Below are positions 44,416 to 53,306 of a DNA stretch of 64,000 bases, one piece after another. The notes under the pieces are model-generated. The model worked only from the letters and a program-made list of their open reading frames with translations. It was not told the origin of the DNA and did not search any database. This stretch comes from SKLM01 sp041687115. GTDB taxonomy: Bacteria; Chloroflexota; Anaerolineae; B4-G1. A program made the translations under genes and the position numbers. The stretch's first letter is position 1. Each line of letters starts with the position of its first letter. The DNA lies in contig JAWLCP010000001.1 of assembly GCA_041687115.1 (NCBI GenBank), forward strand, positions 1-64,000. Reading direction: 5' to 3'.

Positions 44416-44440
44416 CGCGGGCAGCTTGAGGCTGCCCGCG
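44416..44440 (-). other. Perfect hairpin between the two tRNA genes
   Basis: CGCGGGCAGC and GCTGCCCGCG form a 10-bp perfect stem with a 5-base loop in the spacer between tRNA-Cys and tRNA-Leu. There is no T-run. It could be a processing or termination signal. Confidence 0.5.
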
Positions 44441-44458
44441 GTTAGTCGCAAAGGAAAG

Positions 44459-44530
44459 AGGCGGCGGCCGGATTCGAACCGGCGCATGGGACTTTTGCAG
44501 AGTCCTGCCTTTCCACTTGGCTACGCCGCC
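44459..44530 (-). tRNA. tRNA-Cys (GCA)
   Basis: A 72-base cloverleaf with the anticodon loop CTGCAAA (GCA), acceptor GGCGGCG/CGCCGCC, T-loop TTCGAAT and U73 discriminator as required by Cys-tRNA synthetase. The CCA is not encoded. Confidence 0.95.
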
Positions 44531-44650
44531 CTGCCCATCAAAATTCTACCACACCTTGCCTCTCTCTGCAACCCCGTGACCGCGACCGCCGCAAACGTAG
44601 GTGCGGGCTCGGTCGTCGCGGGGAAGCCAGTTGGTGCCCAAGACAACCCC

Positions 44651-45097
44651 TCAGTGTGCTGACTGCGGTTCCTTATCCTCCTTGAACGTCTGCCTGATCT
44701 GTGGTAGGTTCAGTGGTATCCAGAAGAGGCACAGAAGACTCACGGTCAGCGCCACGTCTCGAGGGATCGTCTGACGGGCGTAATCAGACCCGCTGAACAG
44801 GAGGCGGTTGGCCCATGCGTTCGTCTCATACAGAGTCACCGCTGCTAGGGCAGCCCATCGACCCCACTCGCAGAAGGAGGAGAGGCCTACGCTGCAGACA
44901 ATGAACGTGACTCCCCAGAGTCCCGCTGTCGCCGCCAGGTAGTCCAGCGAAACAGTCGTCGGCAGACCGGGGAGACGGGCTGCGAAGTGCACAGCCAGCA
45001 CTGCGCGTCCCAGGTTCGTCAAGCCCAGCACGAGCGTCAATGCGCTCAAGAGAATCACGCCCTTCTGGGACAGCGTGAGCTGCTTCAGAGCCCCCAC
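44651..45097 (-). CDS. Small four-helix membrane protein, unknown function
   Basis: A 148-residue protein with four hydrophobic segments (near residues 13-35, 52-73, 83-100 and 113-130) and a charged C-terminus. There is no recognised motif. It starts 10 bases after the stop of the dehydrogenase gene on the same strand, so it is probably the last gene of the acyl-CoA dehydrogenase operon, but no role follows from that. Confidence 0.7.
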   Translation of the reverse strand: MGALKQLTLSQKGVILLSALTLVLGLTNLGRAVLAVHFAARLPGLPTTVSLDYLAATAGLWGVTFIVCSVGLSSFCEWGRWAALAAVTLYETNAWANRLLFSGSDYARQTIPRDVALTVSLLCLFWIPLNLPQIRQTFKEDKEPQSAH

Positions 45098-45107
45098 AGT
45101 CCCGCGC

Positions 45108-46139
45108 TTACGGTCTGAGCACGATCTTGCCGAACTTGTCTCCGGATTCGAGAATGTCGAAGGCCCTCGTTCCCTCTGAAAGAGGCATCACGCGGTCTAC
45201 CACAGGCCTGAGCTTCCCGGCCCAGACGAGGTCCATCACGTCCCGGAAGTCCTGGTGGTTACCCATTGTGGAACCGATGAGACTGATCTGCTTGCCGAAG
45301 ATGTATCGGGTGTCGATCTCAGCATGGGGGCCGGACGTGTTGCCGACGATGACGATGCGACCGCCTCGCACCACCGCTCGCATGCTCTGAGCGAGCGTGG
45401 CCTGCCCAACGTTGTCAACCACCACATCCACGCCGCGACGACTGGTCATCTTGTAGATCGTCTTGCTCCACTGGGGATCCTCGCGATAGTTGAGCACGAC
45501 GTCAGCGCCCAGCTCTCGGGCCTTCTTCATCTTCTCCTCGGTACTGGTGAGCGCATACACATGAGCCCCGGCCAGTTTGGCAATCTGAATCGCCATTGAG
45601 TTGACCCCGCCGCCAGCCCCCACAACCAGCACCGATTCACCCGGGCGGAGTCCCGCGCGATGGATGAGCATTCGCCAGGCTGTGAGGGACACCAGCAGGG
45701 GCGCCGCTGCTTCAGCGAAGTCCCATCTCTCGGGCATAGCCACCAGGTTCCGCGCTGGAACGGTCACGAACTCGGCGTGACCGCCCCGGATGTCTTCCCC
45801 CAGGATGATGTACCCAGGACTGACGGAATGCTCGCCTCGATGGGTGAATTCGTCCTCACGGGTCGTGATGCCCGGGTCGACCACAATAGGATGACCCACC
45901 TCCCAGCCGTCAACCTCGTCCCCGAGCTCCGCGATCTCACCAGCCACATCGGAACCGCCCCAATGAGGCATCTGCAGATCGAGCCCCGGCCACCCTTGAC
46001 GCACAAATACGTCCAGGTGGTTGAGACCGGTCGCCCGCACGTGCACCAGAACCTCACCAGCGGCAGGTGTGGGACGGGGCACGTCCGTGTATTCCAGGAC
46101 ATCCAAACTGCCGTGTTCGTAGAAGCAGAGAGCCTTCAC
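45108..46139 (-). CDS. MDR-family NAD(P)H oxidoreductase (zinc-binding-dehydrogenase type)
   Basis: A 343-residue medium-chain dehydrogenase/reductase. The GroES-like start (ATGLNHLDVFVRQG) and the nucleotide loop VLVVGAGGGVNSMAIQIAKL are clear. The lobe that normally holds the structural zinc keeps its length (DPGITTREDEFTHRGEHS), but all four cysteines are replaced by T, D, T and S. The catalytic-zinc Cys is also missing, as in quinone or enoyl reductases of this family. The GTG start follows GGAGG. The acyl-CoA dehydrogenase gene ends 15 bases upstream, which favours a role on CoA thioesters or alkenals. Confidence 0.85.
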   Translation of the reverse strand: MKALCFYEHGSLDVLEYTDVPRPTPAAGEVLVHVRATGLNHLDVFVRQGWPGLDLQMPHWGGSDVAGEIAELGDEVDGWEVGHPIVVDPGITTREDEFTHRGEHSVSPGYIILGEDIRGGHAEFVTVPARNLVAMPERWDFAEAAAPLLVSLTAWRMLIHRAGLRPGESVLVVGAGGGVNSMAIQIAKLAGAHVYALTSTEEKMKKARELGADVVLNYREDPQWSKTIYKMTSRRGVDVVVDNVGQATLAQSMRAVVRGGRIVIVGNTSGPHAEIDTRYIFGKQISLIGSTMGNHQDFRDVMDLVWAGKLRPVVDRVMPLSEGTRAFDILESGDKFGKIVLRP

Positions 46140-46154
46140 ATGACCTCCGTGTGT

Positions 46155-47324
46155 CTACCGCAACCCTGTCTCGGTCCGTGCGATCACCATGCGCAGAATC
46201 TCGTTGGTCCCCTCGTAGATTTGGGTGACCTTCGCGTCGCGGAAGTAGCGCTCGATTGGGAGTTCTTTGCTGTACCCCATGCCCGCGTGGACTTGCACAG
46301 CCTCCGTCGTCACCCACATTGCCGTGTCAGAGGCGAAGAGTTTGGCCATTGCAGATTCCAGGGTGTAGCGAGCCCCCGTCTTCTTTGCCTCATCCTTGGC
46401 CAACGCTGCGCGATAGACGAGCAATCGGCTCGCGTCAATACGGGTCCTCATGTCGGCCAACTTCTGCTGAATCATCTGGAACTCGCCGATCTTCTGACCG
46501 AACGCTTCCCGTTCCTGGGCATATTCAGCTGAGGCTTCGTACGCGGCCCGGGCGATTCCCACCGCCTGAGCGGCTATCCCAATACGACCGGCATCCAGGA
46601 CCGACATGGCAATCTTGAAACCTTCACCCTCCTCCCCAAGTCGCATTTCCACCGGGCACTTGTAGTCATCGAAATGGATCTCGCAAGTTGCCGACGCACG
46701 GATCCCTAGCTTCGGTTCGGTCTTCCCCCGCGAGAAGCCAGGACCGTCAGTGTCGATAAGAAGGGCGCTAACGCCGCGGTAGCGGGGCTTGGCGTCAGGA
46801 TCCGTCTGTGCGAAGAGCAGGATGTACTTCGCCACTGGCCCGCTGCTGATCCACGATTTGGTGCCATTGATGACGTAGTGGGAACCGTCGGGAGACCGCT
46901 CAGCTGTCACGCGGATGTTACTCGCGTCGGAGCCGGACTGAGGCTCGGTCAGTGCATAGGAGCCGACCACCTCGCCGCTGGCGACGGCTCGGAGGTACTT
47001 CTGCTTCTGTTCCTCGGTTCCGTAGCGTTGAATGCCGTAGCAGACGAGTGAATTGCAGACAGACATGATGACGCCGTGGGAGGCATCTACCTTGGATATC
47101 TCCTCCAGAGCCAGGACGTAGGCGAGTGTATCCATTCCGGCACCGCCGTATTCCTCCGGCACGGCGATGCCCATGAAGCCGTGGGCTCCCATCTTGGCGA
47201 TGGTCTCTTGAGGAAACTCACCAGTCTCATCGTGTTCAGCCGCGATAGGCGCGATCTCGGACTGGGCGAACTCACGGGCCATGTCGCGGATCATGCGGTG
47301 TTCGTCACTTAGCTGCAGATTCAT
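46155..47324 (-). CDS. Acyl-CoA dehydrogenase, short-chain type
   Basis: A 389-residue FAD enzyme. MNLQLSDEHRMIRDMAREFA, the ALTEPQSGSDASNI FAD-binding segment, KSWISSG, GRIGIAAQAVGIARAAYE and GGMGYSKELPIERYFRDAKV-like residues define the family; the catalytic Glu is that of IYEGTNEI near residue 369. It introduces the alpha-beta double bond in an acyl-CoA. AAGGAG precedes the ATG. The MDR reductase and a small membrane protein follow in the same direction, suggesting one operon for fatty-acyl or branched-chain acyl-CoA oxidation, which fits the VorB-type oxidoreductase elsewhere in the window. Confidence 0.95.
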   Translation of the reverse strand: MNLQLSDEHRMIRDMAREFAQSEIAPIAAEHDETGEFPQETIAKMGAHGFMGIAVPEEYGGAGMDTLAYVLALEEISKVDASHGVIMSVCNSLVCYGIQRYGTEEQKQKYLRAVASGEVVGSYALTEPQSGSDASNIRVTAERSPDGSHYVINGTKSWISSGPVAKYILLFAQTDPDAKPRYRGVSALLIDTDGPGFSRGKTEPKLGIRASATCEIHFDDYKCPVEMRLGEEGEGFKIAMSVLDAGRIGIAAQAVGIARAAYEASAEYAQEREAFGQKIGEFQMIQQKLADMRTRIDASRLLVYRAALAKDEAKKTGARYTLESAMAKLFASDTAMWVTTEAVQVHAGMGYSKELPIERYFRDAKVTQIYEGTNEILRMVIARTETGLR

Positions 47325-47441
47325 CTCCGAGTCTCCTTTGATTGCTGAAGTCTTCGATATATCCCAGGTCCAATTCAGGACAGGTCTGGGACAAGAGCCT
47401 GAATATGCTCTGCGTGCCTTTCAAACTAGCCCGACGCTCTG

Positions 47442-49271
47442 TCAACCACCAAGCGAAAGATCGACGAATTCCTGACCCTCTTGTGTCGTCAGATGGGTTC
47501 CCTGTTCATCGTAGAGCCCTACCCGTGCAACCACTTCGCCAGAGATGGCCTGAGGTACGGTAAGGTAATGCACGTCGCGAACGACGGTTCCGGGGGGCAG
47601 CACGCTGGTCGGGCGATGCGCATCGGCTGGCCAGCTGTCGTGCTGGGCCAGCAGCTGCCCGTCGTGGCTCAATGCGTGGACGAAGACGGTGTAGTTCCTG
47701 TCGATGGATCCCTCTACCCGCCAGAAGAGTGACACTCGCATGGTGGATCCGGCAGGTACTGTGTACGACATCGGTCCAAACGCCTCCCCTGGGGGCGCCA
47801 CGGCGATGCTGTAGCCGGTCAGCGTGAGCCTCTTATCCCACTCCTGTCCACTTCTCGATTCGGGCAGGACACGCCCTGCGTATCGAAAGATGTACAGACT
47901 GCCTACTTGGTGCTCTATATCGTACTCCGTCCCGGCGAGCACATTGTGGAAGAGTGTCCGGTAGGCGGGGGTCTCCACTGGGTAGGTCTTCATCCCTCGA
48001 TCTAGTACGACATACTCCGGAGCCGTCTCGTCGGGAAACCAAGGGAAGAGGTAGATCTGCTCACGGTGAGAGAGATGTGGCACCAATGGATCTTGGGCTG
48101 CCACAGTCGCGCTGACCGGTATCTGCTGTAATGCAGCTGCTACCTGTTGGTGGTGTCTGGTTACCCTGAATCGCTCCAGGTGGGGCCAGTGTTGAGGACG
48201 CAGCTCGCTGAGCGTCGCGTATCCAGCCGCACTGGCAACCAGAAGGATGGCTAGCGCTCCTGTGCGTGGGCGCCCGCGTAGGCGCGAGGCACCCAATCCT
48301 ACAGCCCAGAAGAGAATAGGAAGGATCGGAGAGGGGTACCAGGCTTGCAGCCTACCCATAGTCGTGGATGTACTGACGAGCAGGTAGCCGAGAAAGGGAA
48401 GGACAAGGGCGGCGATTTCGGGAGCAAGGAAGAACAGAAAGCCCGTTGGCCAACACAACCTTACCACCGCCTTCCATCGCTCAGGACGCGCTGCGTACTC
48501 AAGTAGTACAGTGGGATCTCGGAGGACAGTGTAGACCATCTCCTTTGGGGAGTCACCTAAGTAGGAGAGGTACTTCCCGGCGGCCCGGTAAGTCCCACCA
48601 AACGCCGGAACAGCAGCGAGGGGAACCAGAATGACCCATGCCAACCCGAGGACCATGAGTGGAAGACCCACCCTCGTTGACTGACGCGCCAGTGACAAGT
48701 ACAGGCCCAGCCCCGCCGCAAGGAAAGCCATATCCTCCTTGCACAGTAATCCCAATACCAGCCCCAGCACCATCCAAGCATACCTGCGCTTGAGCATCTG
48801 GTAGATGCTGAAGGATGCAGCAAGCACGGCAGCCGTCACTCGCCGGAACTCAACGAGGTTCACCTGATGAACGGACGGGTGCAATGCGTACGCCACGTAC
48901 ACGGCCAGGCCTAACCACGGGGCCTCATCTCGGAAGAACCAGTAGATGAGGAACCCGGCCCCGCCGAGACAGATCGATTGGAGGATGAAAAGCAGCCGTA
49001 TATCCTCCCATACCCAATACAACGGCGCATAGAGGGCCAGGGCAGGCGAGAAGTGTCCTTGGACAGCGGATTGCTGCGTTATCGTGCTGTAGGGACGGCG
49101 CCCCTGTGCTGCGTTCCAGATCATCTGATCAAACTTGCCCAAGTCCAAAGCGTTCGTGCGGAAGCCGTTATGTTGACGGATCGTCATCCAGGAGAACGCG
49201 GTCACGTAGAGCAGCAGCAACCCGAGCGCAATCCAGTCCGGGAGTTGGAGCTTATTGAGGAGACGCTTCAC
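47442..49271 (-). CDS. DUF2079 membrane protein with beta-sandwich tail
   Basis: A 609-residue protein. NALDLGKFDQMIWNAAQG, HFSPALALYAPLYW and LLCKEDMAF are DUF2079 hallmarks of a GT-C-like membrane fold with about ten helices to near residue 345. An extracytoplasmic region follows, and from near residue 478 one copy of the same tail found in the 1-11.5 kb block (LTGYSIAV, VSLFWRVEG, NYTVFVHALS, RPTSVLPPGT, VARVGLYDEQG). Activity is unknown; transfer of sugars at the outer membrane face is inferred. GTG start. Helically spaced repeats lie just upstream. Confidence 0.85.
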   Translation of the reverse strand: MKRLLNKLQLPDWIALGLLLLYVTAFSWMTIRQHNGFRTNALDLGKFDQMIWNAAQGRRPYSTITQQSAVQGHFSPALALYAPLYWVWEDIRLLFILQSICLGGAGFLIYWFFRDEAPWLGLAVYVAYALHPSVHQVNLVEFRRVTAAVLAASFSIYQMLKRRYAWMVLGLVLGLLCKEDMAFLAAGLGLYLSLARQSTRVGLPLMVLGLAWVILVPLAAVPAFGGTYRAAGKYLSYLGDSPKEMVYTVLRDPTVLLEYAARPERWKAVVRLCWPTGFLFFLAPEIAALVLPFLGYLLVSTSTTMGRLQAWYPSPILPILFWAVGLGASRLRGRPRTGALAILLVASAAGYATLSELRPQHWPHLERFRVTRHHQQVAAALQQIPVSATVAAQDPLVPHLSHREQIYLFPWFPDETAPEYVVLDRGMKTYPVETPAYRTLFHNVLAGTEYDIEHQVGSLYIFRYAGRVLPESRSGQEWDKRLTLTGYSIAVAPPGEAFGPMSYTVPAGSTMRVSLFWRVEGSIDRNYTVFVHALSHDGQLLAQHDSWPADAHRPTSVLPPGTVVRDVHYLTVPQAISGEVVARVGLYDEQGTHLTTQEGQEFVDLSLGG

Positions 49272-49308
49272 CCTTATCGCATCCTAACAGCTTGCAGAGG
49301 CACGTGTT

Positions 49309-49348
49309 TTGGGATAAGTTGGGATATATTTGGGATATCTTTGGGATA
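49309..49348. repeat. Four phased TTGGGATA direct repeats
   Basis: TTGGGATA begins at 49309, 49319, 49330 and 49341, spacings of 10, 11 and 11 bases, so every copy faces the same side of the helix. The block lies 38 bases upstream of the DUF2079 gene (minus strand) and 16 bases beyond the AlbA_2 stop. This is a plausible operator for a repeating DNA-binding protein. Confidence 0.7.
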
Positions 49349-49363
49349 AATCAGCCTGGCGGA

Positions 49364-50728
49364 TCACCGTAAGATGTAATACGTGCCCTTCTTGGCCCCG
49401 ATCTTCAGCAGCAATCCTCTGTCCACCAGCTCGGCCAGATCGAGCCTGAGGGTCTCGGGACTTAGACCGGGACATAGATCGCGATACTCGCGGTTGGTGA
49501 TACGCCCTCTCTTCTCCACGTAGGCAAGGGCTTTCGCTTGGCGCTCGCTCACTCGACCGGCCCACTCCGGTTGGGGCTCTCGCTCAAGCACATTATACAG
49601 GGTGACACTGAAGGAGTAGGGGCTGTCCTTGAACTTCGGGGGAGGATGACCAGCTCGGACCATCTCGTCGATCATCAGATCGACCCCCAGCCCCAATTCC
49701 TCGATGTAGCCCCATTGATAGAGCCCGGAGACGATGCATGGATTGCGAGAGAAATGCTCGTCGACGATGTTGTCCACGGTAATGAAGCCGGGTAGGCCTC
49801 CCGGGCTGGTAATCTCCATGCGGTCCGAGAACATGCGGACTTCGATCCGCCGCCCACGCAGGCGGTAATCGCGATGTGCCACAGCGTTGACCAATGCCTC
49901 CCGCACAGCAGAGATTGGGTACTCAGTCCGTTCCTTCCGCTCAAGCTCGGTGACCACCGCTCCTGTCCGCATCTCTTCGCCGACAACCTGCCAGGCCCGC
50001 CGGATGATCTGGGGAAGTGGGCCCCCGATCTCCTCCCGCCGTCCGTAGCCAGGATGCCCGTCCTCACCGCGCGGCTCGGTTCCGACGAATTTCACGAACG
50101 TCAGCCCGCTCTGCGGCAAGAAGACCTGAGGACTCGACGCGAACAACAGAACCCCTGCCACCGTGGGACGCCCCTCTTCGGTCAGAGCACCTATCTCAAG
50201 CAGCAGGTCGTCCACGGAGTGGGCCCACGCTCGGTGCTGGCGTTCTCCCCACTTCTCGATGAACTCCTCGATCACTCTGTTGTCGAAGTCGTCGCGTTGT
50301 GCGCCTGGCGCGACCTCGGCCTCGAAGTCGCCCGTTGACTTCGTGGCGGCCAGTTGGCGAATCTCATCTCCGCTGAGCGGGCGGTTCTGTGACCCGGTGC
50401 GGACCAGTACTCGCCCGTCAGCCAGGCTGTGGAGCTCGGGGCTGCGATTGACCACGATGGAGAAGACTAGACCCTCCTCGGCAGTTGCCTGATGCCAACG
50501 AGCCTCTACTGGAGGACGGCATTTCTCCACCGCAGATTGGAGTGCCATCTCAACCTCGTCGGAGAACATCTCTCCGCTCACTCGACCCTCCTGGTCGATG
50601 CCGATGAGGATGGTACCGCCGTCGGAGTTGGCGAAGGCGACCAGGGTCTCTGCGAGAGCCCAAGCGTTGGGCTCTGGCATCAGAGCTCGCATCTGCCCCT
50701 CTTGCCACTCCTCTAGATAATCTTCCAT
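49364..50728 (-). CDS. AlbA_2 (Schlafen-type) ATP-binding regulator
   Basis: A 454-residue protein. The AlbA_2 domain has AETLVAFANSDGGTILIGID and VLVRTGSQNRPLS; a GHKL-type ATPase region has REALVNAVAHRDY and GGLPGFITVDNI; the C-terminus is a winged helix (RGRITNREYRDLCPGLSPETLRLDL). This is the architecture of COG2865-type putative regulators. It lies 28 bases after gyrA in the same direction, so it is probably co-transcribed with it. Target and ligand are unknown; the phased repeats just past its stop are candidate binding sites. Confidence 0.85.
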   Translation of the reverse strand: MEDYLEEWQEGQMRALMPEPNAWALAETLVAFANSDGGTILIGIDQEGRVSGEMFSDEVEMALQSAVEKCRPPVEARWHQATAEEGLVFSIVVNRSPELHSLADGRVLVRTGSQNRPLSGDEIRQLAATKSTGDFEAEVAPGAQRDDFDNRVIEEFIEKWGERQHRAWAHSVDDLLLEIGALTEEGRPTVAGVLLFASSPQVFLPQSGLTFVKFVGTEPRGEDGHPGYGRREEIGGPLPQIIRRAWQVVGEEMRTGAVVTELERKERTEYPISAVREALVNAVAHRDYRLRGRRIEVRMFSDRMEITSPGGLPGFITVDNIVDEHFSRNPCIVSGLYQWGYIEELGLGVDLMIDEMVRAGHPPPKFKDSPYSFSVTLYNVLEREPQPEWAGRVSERQAKALAYVEKRGRITNREYRDLCPGLSPETLRLDLAELVDRGLLLKIGAKKGTYYILR

Positions 50729-50755
50729 CTCTCTTGGACTAGTCCCAGGATCGTG

Positions 50756-53215
50756 CTAGGTTGCTTGCTCTTCGTCCCTGACCGTCTCGTCGCCGAGTAC
50801 CGCCACCGAGACGATCTCATCGCCATCCTTGAGGTCCATCACCGTTACTCCCCGTGCCGCGCGACCCAATCGCGAGATCTCGTTCGCACGGGTGCGAAGT
50901 GCGATGCCCCTTGCTGTGATGAATGTGATCTCTTCGTCGGGGTGTACCACGCGGGCGGTGGCCACAGTCCCTGCGTCCTTTCCCTTGAAGCAGAGTACGC
51001 CCTTCGTATACCGTCCTTGCACGCGGAACTCGCTCAGCGGCGTGCGCTTCCCATATCCTTTGGTCGTAACCGTCAGAAGATCAGCTTGAGGATCCACGAT
51101 ACACGCGCTGACCACCTGATCGCCCTGCTCCAGTCTGATAGCGTATACTCCCATAGCGTTTCGTCCAACAGGTCGCACCTCTTTCTCTCGAAACCGCAGC
51201 CCTTGACCTTGCTCGGTCACGACGATCAGTTCCTGGCTGCCTTGAGTGCGTCGGACCCAACCCAATTCATCTCCGGACTCCAGTCGAATCGCGATCAGGC
51301 CGCTGGGGCGTACGTCTTTGAACTCGCTCAACGCCGTGCGCTTGACTCGCCCCTGCCGCGTGAACATCGTCAGATAGCCCTCTTCTCGGAAGTCCGACAC
51401 GGCGACTGCCGAGGTGATCTGCTCGTCGGCATCAAGGCTGATGAGCCCCACCAGTAAGTCGCCCTCAGAAGTGCGTCCGGCACCGGGAATCTCGTAGGCG
51501 CGCTTCTGATAGACCTTGCCCTTATCACTGAAGAAGAGAATCGAATCCAGAGTGTGAGCTGGGAAGAAGTGGAGAACTTCATCTCTCTCTCGTGTGTCCA
51601 CGCCAATCACGCCTCGCCCTCCACGGCGCTGCGTGCGGTAGACGTCCATCGGCACTCGCTTGATGTATCCTCGCTCTGTAATGGAAATGAATACGTCTTC
51701 CTCGGCAATCAGATCTTCCTCATCCAGTTCTGCATCTCCACTGATGATACGCGTGCGGCGCTCGTCGCCGTAATTCTCTTCCAGTTCGGCGAGTTCATCC
51801 TTGATGAGCCGAAGGATTTCGTGCGGCGATTCCAGCAGGTTCCTCAACTGCTCGATCTGATTGCCCAACTCTGCGTACTCATCCTGAACCTTCTGGCGCT
51901 CCAGCGCTGCCAGACGACGCAACGGCATGTCGAGAATTGCCTCCGCTTGTACCTCTGTCAGCGTGAAGCGTTCCATCAACCGCTCTCGCGCAGTGCTCAC
52001 GTCTGGCGACTGTCGGATTGTCTTGATGACAGCGTCCAGGTGGTCGAGCGCTATGAGCAACCCCTCCAGAACGTGAGCCCGGCGCTGTGCTTTGTCCAGA
52101 TCGTAGCGAGTACGCCGGATTAGCACATCGCGCCGGTGCTCGATGTACCGCTGAAGCGCACGCTTAAGGCTCAGCAACTGCGGTTCGTTGTCGACCAGGG
52201 CTAGCATCTGTGCGCCGAACGTGCTTTGCAGGGGCGTGTACTTGAACAAGCGGTTGAGCGCCTTGCGGGGCTGGGCGCCGGACTTCAGTTCGATGATGAT
52301 GCTGAGACCATGGCGATCGGATTCGTCACGAAGGTCGGAGATGCTCGTCAGTCGATCGGAGCGGACGAGCTTCGCGATCCGTTCTAACAGCGTGGTCTTG
52401 TTGATCTGGTATGGAATCTCGGTGACTACGATGCGATGCCGTCCATTGTCCATCTCTTCAATGGCCGCTTTCGCCCGCATGATGATCCGGCCTCGCCCCG
52501 TAGCATACGCCTGAATGATTCCCTCACGCCCGACGATGATGCCTCCCGTCGGGAAGTCGGGACCGTTCACGTATGTCATCAGATCGTCGAGCGTCACCTC
52601 GTCCGGTGCATGCCAGTGATCGATGAAGTGACGGATAGCGTTGCAGATCTCTGTCAGGTTGTGAGGGGGTATGTTGGTCGCCATCCCGACGGCGATGCCA
52701 GCCGACCCATTGATCAGCAGATTGGGAAGGCGGGCTGGTAATACTTTCGGCTCCTGAAGAGAGCCATCGAAGTTGTCGATCCAGTCGACAGTGTCCTTGT
52801 CGATGTCCTGCAGGAGCTCGGTGGCAATGCCATCCAGACGAGCTTCGGTGTAGCGCATTGCTGCGGGACTGTCTCCATCGATTGAGCCGAAGTTGCCCTG
52901 TCCATCGACCAGCGGATAGCGGAGACTGAAGTCCTGAGCCATCCTGGCCATCGCATTGTAGACAGCGGCATCGCCGTGGGGATGATACTTCCCCAGCACC
53001 TCGCCTACGATGCGAGCGGATTTCTTGTGAGAGCGATCGGGACGCAGCCCCAGATCGTGCATCGCATACAGAATGCGGCGTTGAACCGGCTTGAGACCGT
53101 CGCGGGCGTCGGGCAAAGCACGCGAGACGATGACGCTCATCGCGTAATCCAGATAAGCGCTGCGCATCTCGCGCTCGATGTCTATGGGCTGTACTGTGCC
53201 AATCTCAGCTTCCAA
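50756..53215 (-). CDS. gyrA: DNA gyrase subunit A
   Basis: An 819-residue subunit. MRYTEARL places the catalytic tyrosine exactly at residue 122, as in E. coli. SARIVGEVLGKYHPHGD is the quinolone-pocket region (residues 65-85), and QRRGGRGV near residue 527 is the GyrA box needed for DNA wrapping, so this is gyrase rather than topo IV. The C-terminal beta-pinwheel repeats follow. The start is TTG with GGAGG eight bases upstream. gyrB is not adjacent. Confidence 0.98.
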   Translation of the reverse strand: MEAEIGTVQPIDIEREMRSAYLDYAMSVIVSRALPDARDGLKPVQRRILYAMHDLGLRPDRSHKKSARIVGEVLGKYHPHGDAAVYNAMARMAQDFSLRYPLVDGQGNFGSIDGDSPAAMRYTEARLDGIATELLQDIDKDTVDWIDNFDGSLQEPKVLPARLPNLLINGSAGIAVGMATNIPPHNLTEICNAIRHFIDHWHAPDEVTLDDLMTYVNGPDFPTGGIIVGREGIIQAYATGRGRIIMRAKAAIEEMDNGRHRIVVTEIPYQINKTTLLERIAKLVRSDRLTSISDLRDESDRHGLSIIIELKSGAQPRKALNRLFKYTPLQSTFGAQMLALVDNEPQLLSLKRALQRYIEHRRDVLIRRTRYDLDKAQRRAHVLEGLLIALDHLDAVIKTIRQSPDVSTARERLMERFTLTEVQAEAILDMPLRRLAALERQKVQDEYAELGNQIEQLRNLLESPHEILRLIKDELAELEENYGDERRTRIISGDAELDEEDLIAEEDVFISITERGYIKRVPMDVYRTQRRGGRGVIGVDTRERDEVLHFFPAHTLDSILFFSDKGKVYQKRAYEIPGAGRTSEGDLLVGLISLDADEQITSAVAVSDFREEGYLTMFTRQGRVKRTALSEFKDVRPSGLIAIRLESGDELGWVRRTQGSQELIVVTEQGQGLRFREKEVRPVGRNAMGVYAIRLEQGDQVVSACIVDPQADLLTVTTKGYGKRTPLSEFRVQGRYTKGVLCFKGKDAGTVATARVVHPDEEITFITARGIALRTRANEISRLGRAARGVTVMDLKDGDEIVSVAVLGDETVRDEEQAT

Positions 53216-53259
53216 TGGAGTGGCCTCCGGGACGTCAGATGAGATGAATCTGCGACGAT

Positions 53260-53288
53260 ATTATACTCCGCATAGGCCAAAACGTAAA
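53260..53288 (-). promoter_or_regulatory. Promoter TTTACG-N17-TATAAT for gyrA
   Basis: On the minus strand TTTACG (53288-53283), a 17-base spacer and TATAAT (53265-53260) give a start near 53253 and a leader of about 40 bases to the gyrA TTG. Confidence 0.7.
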
Positions 53289-53306
53289 ACAAACGGGCCT
53301 CGACCT

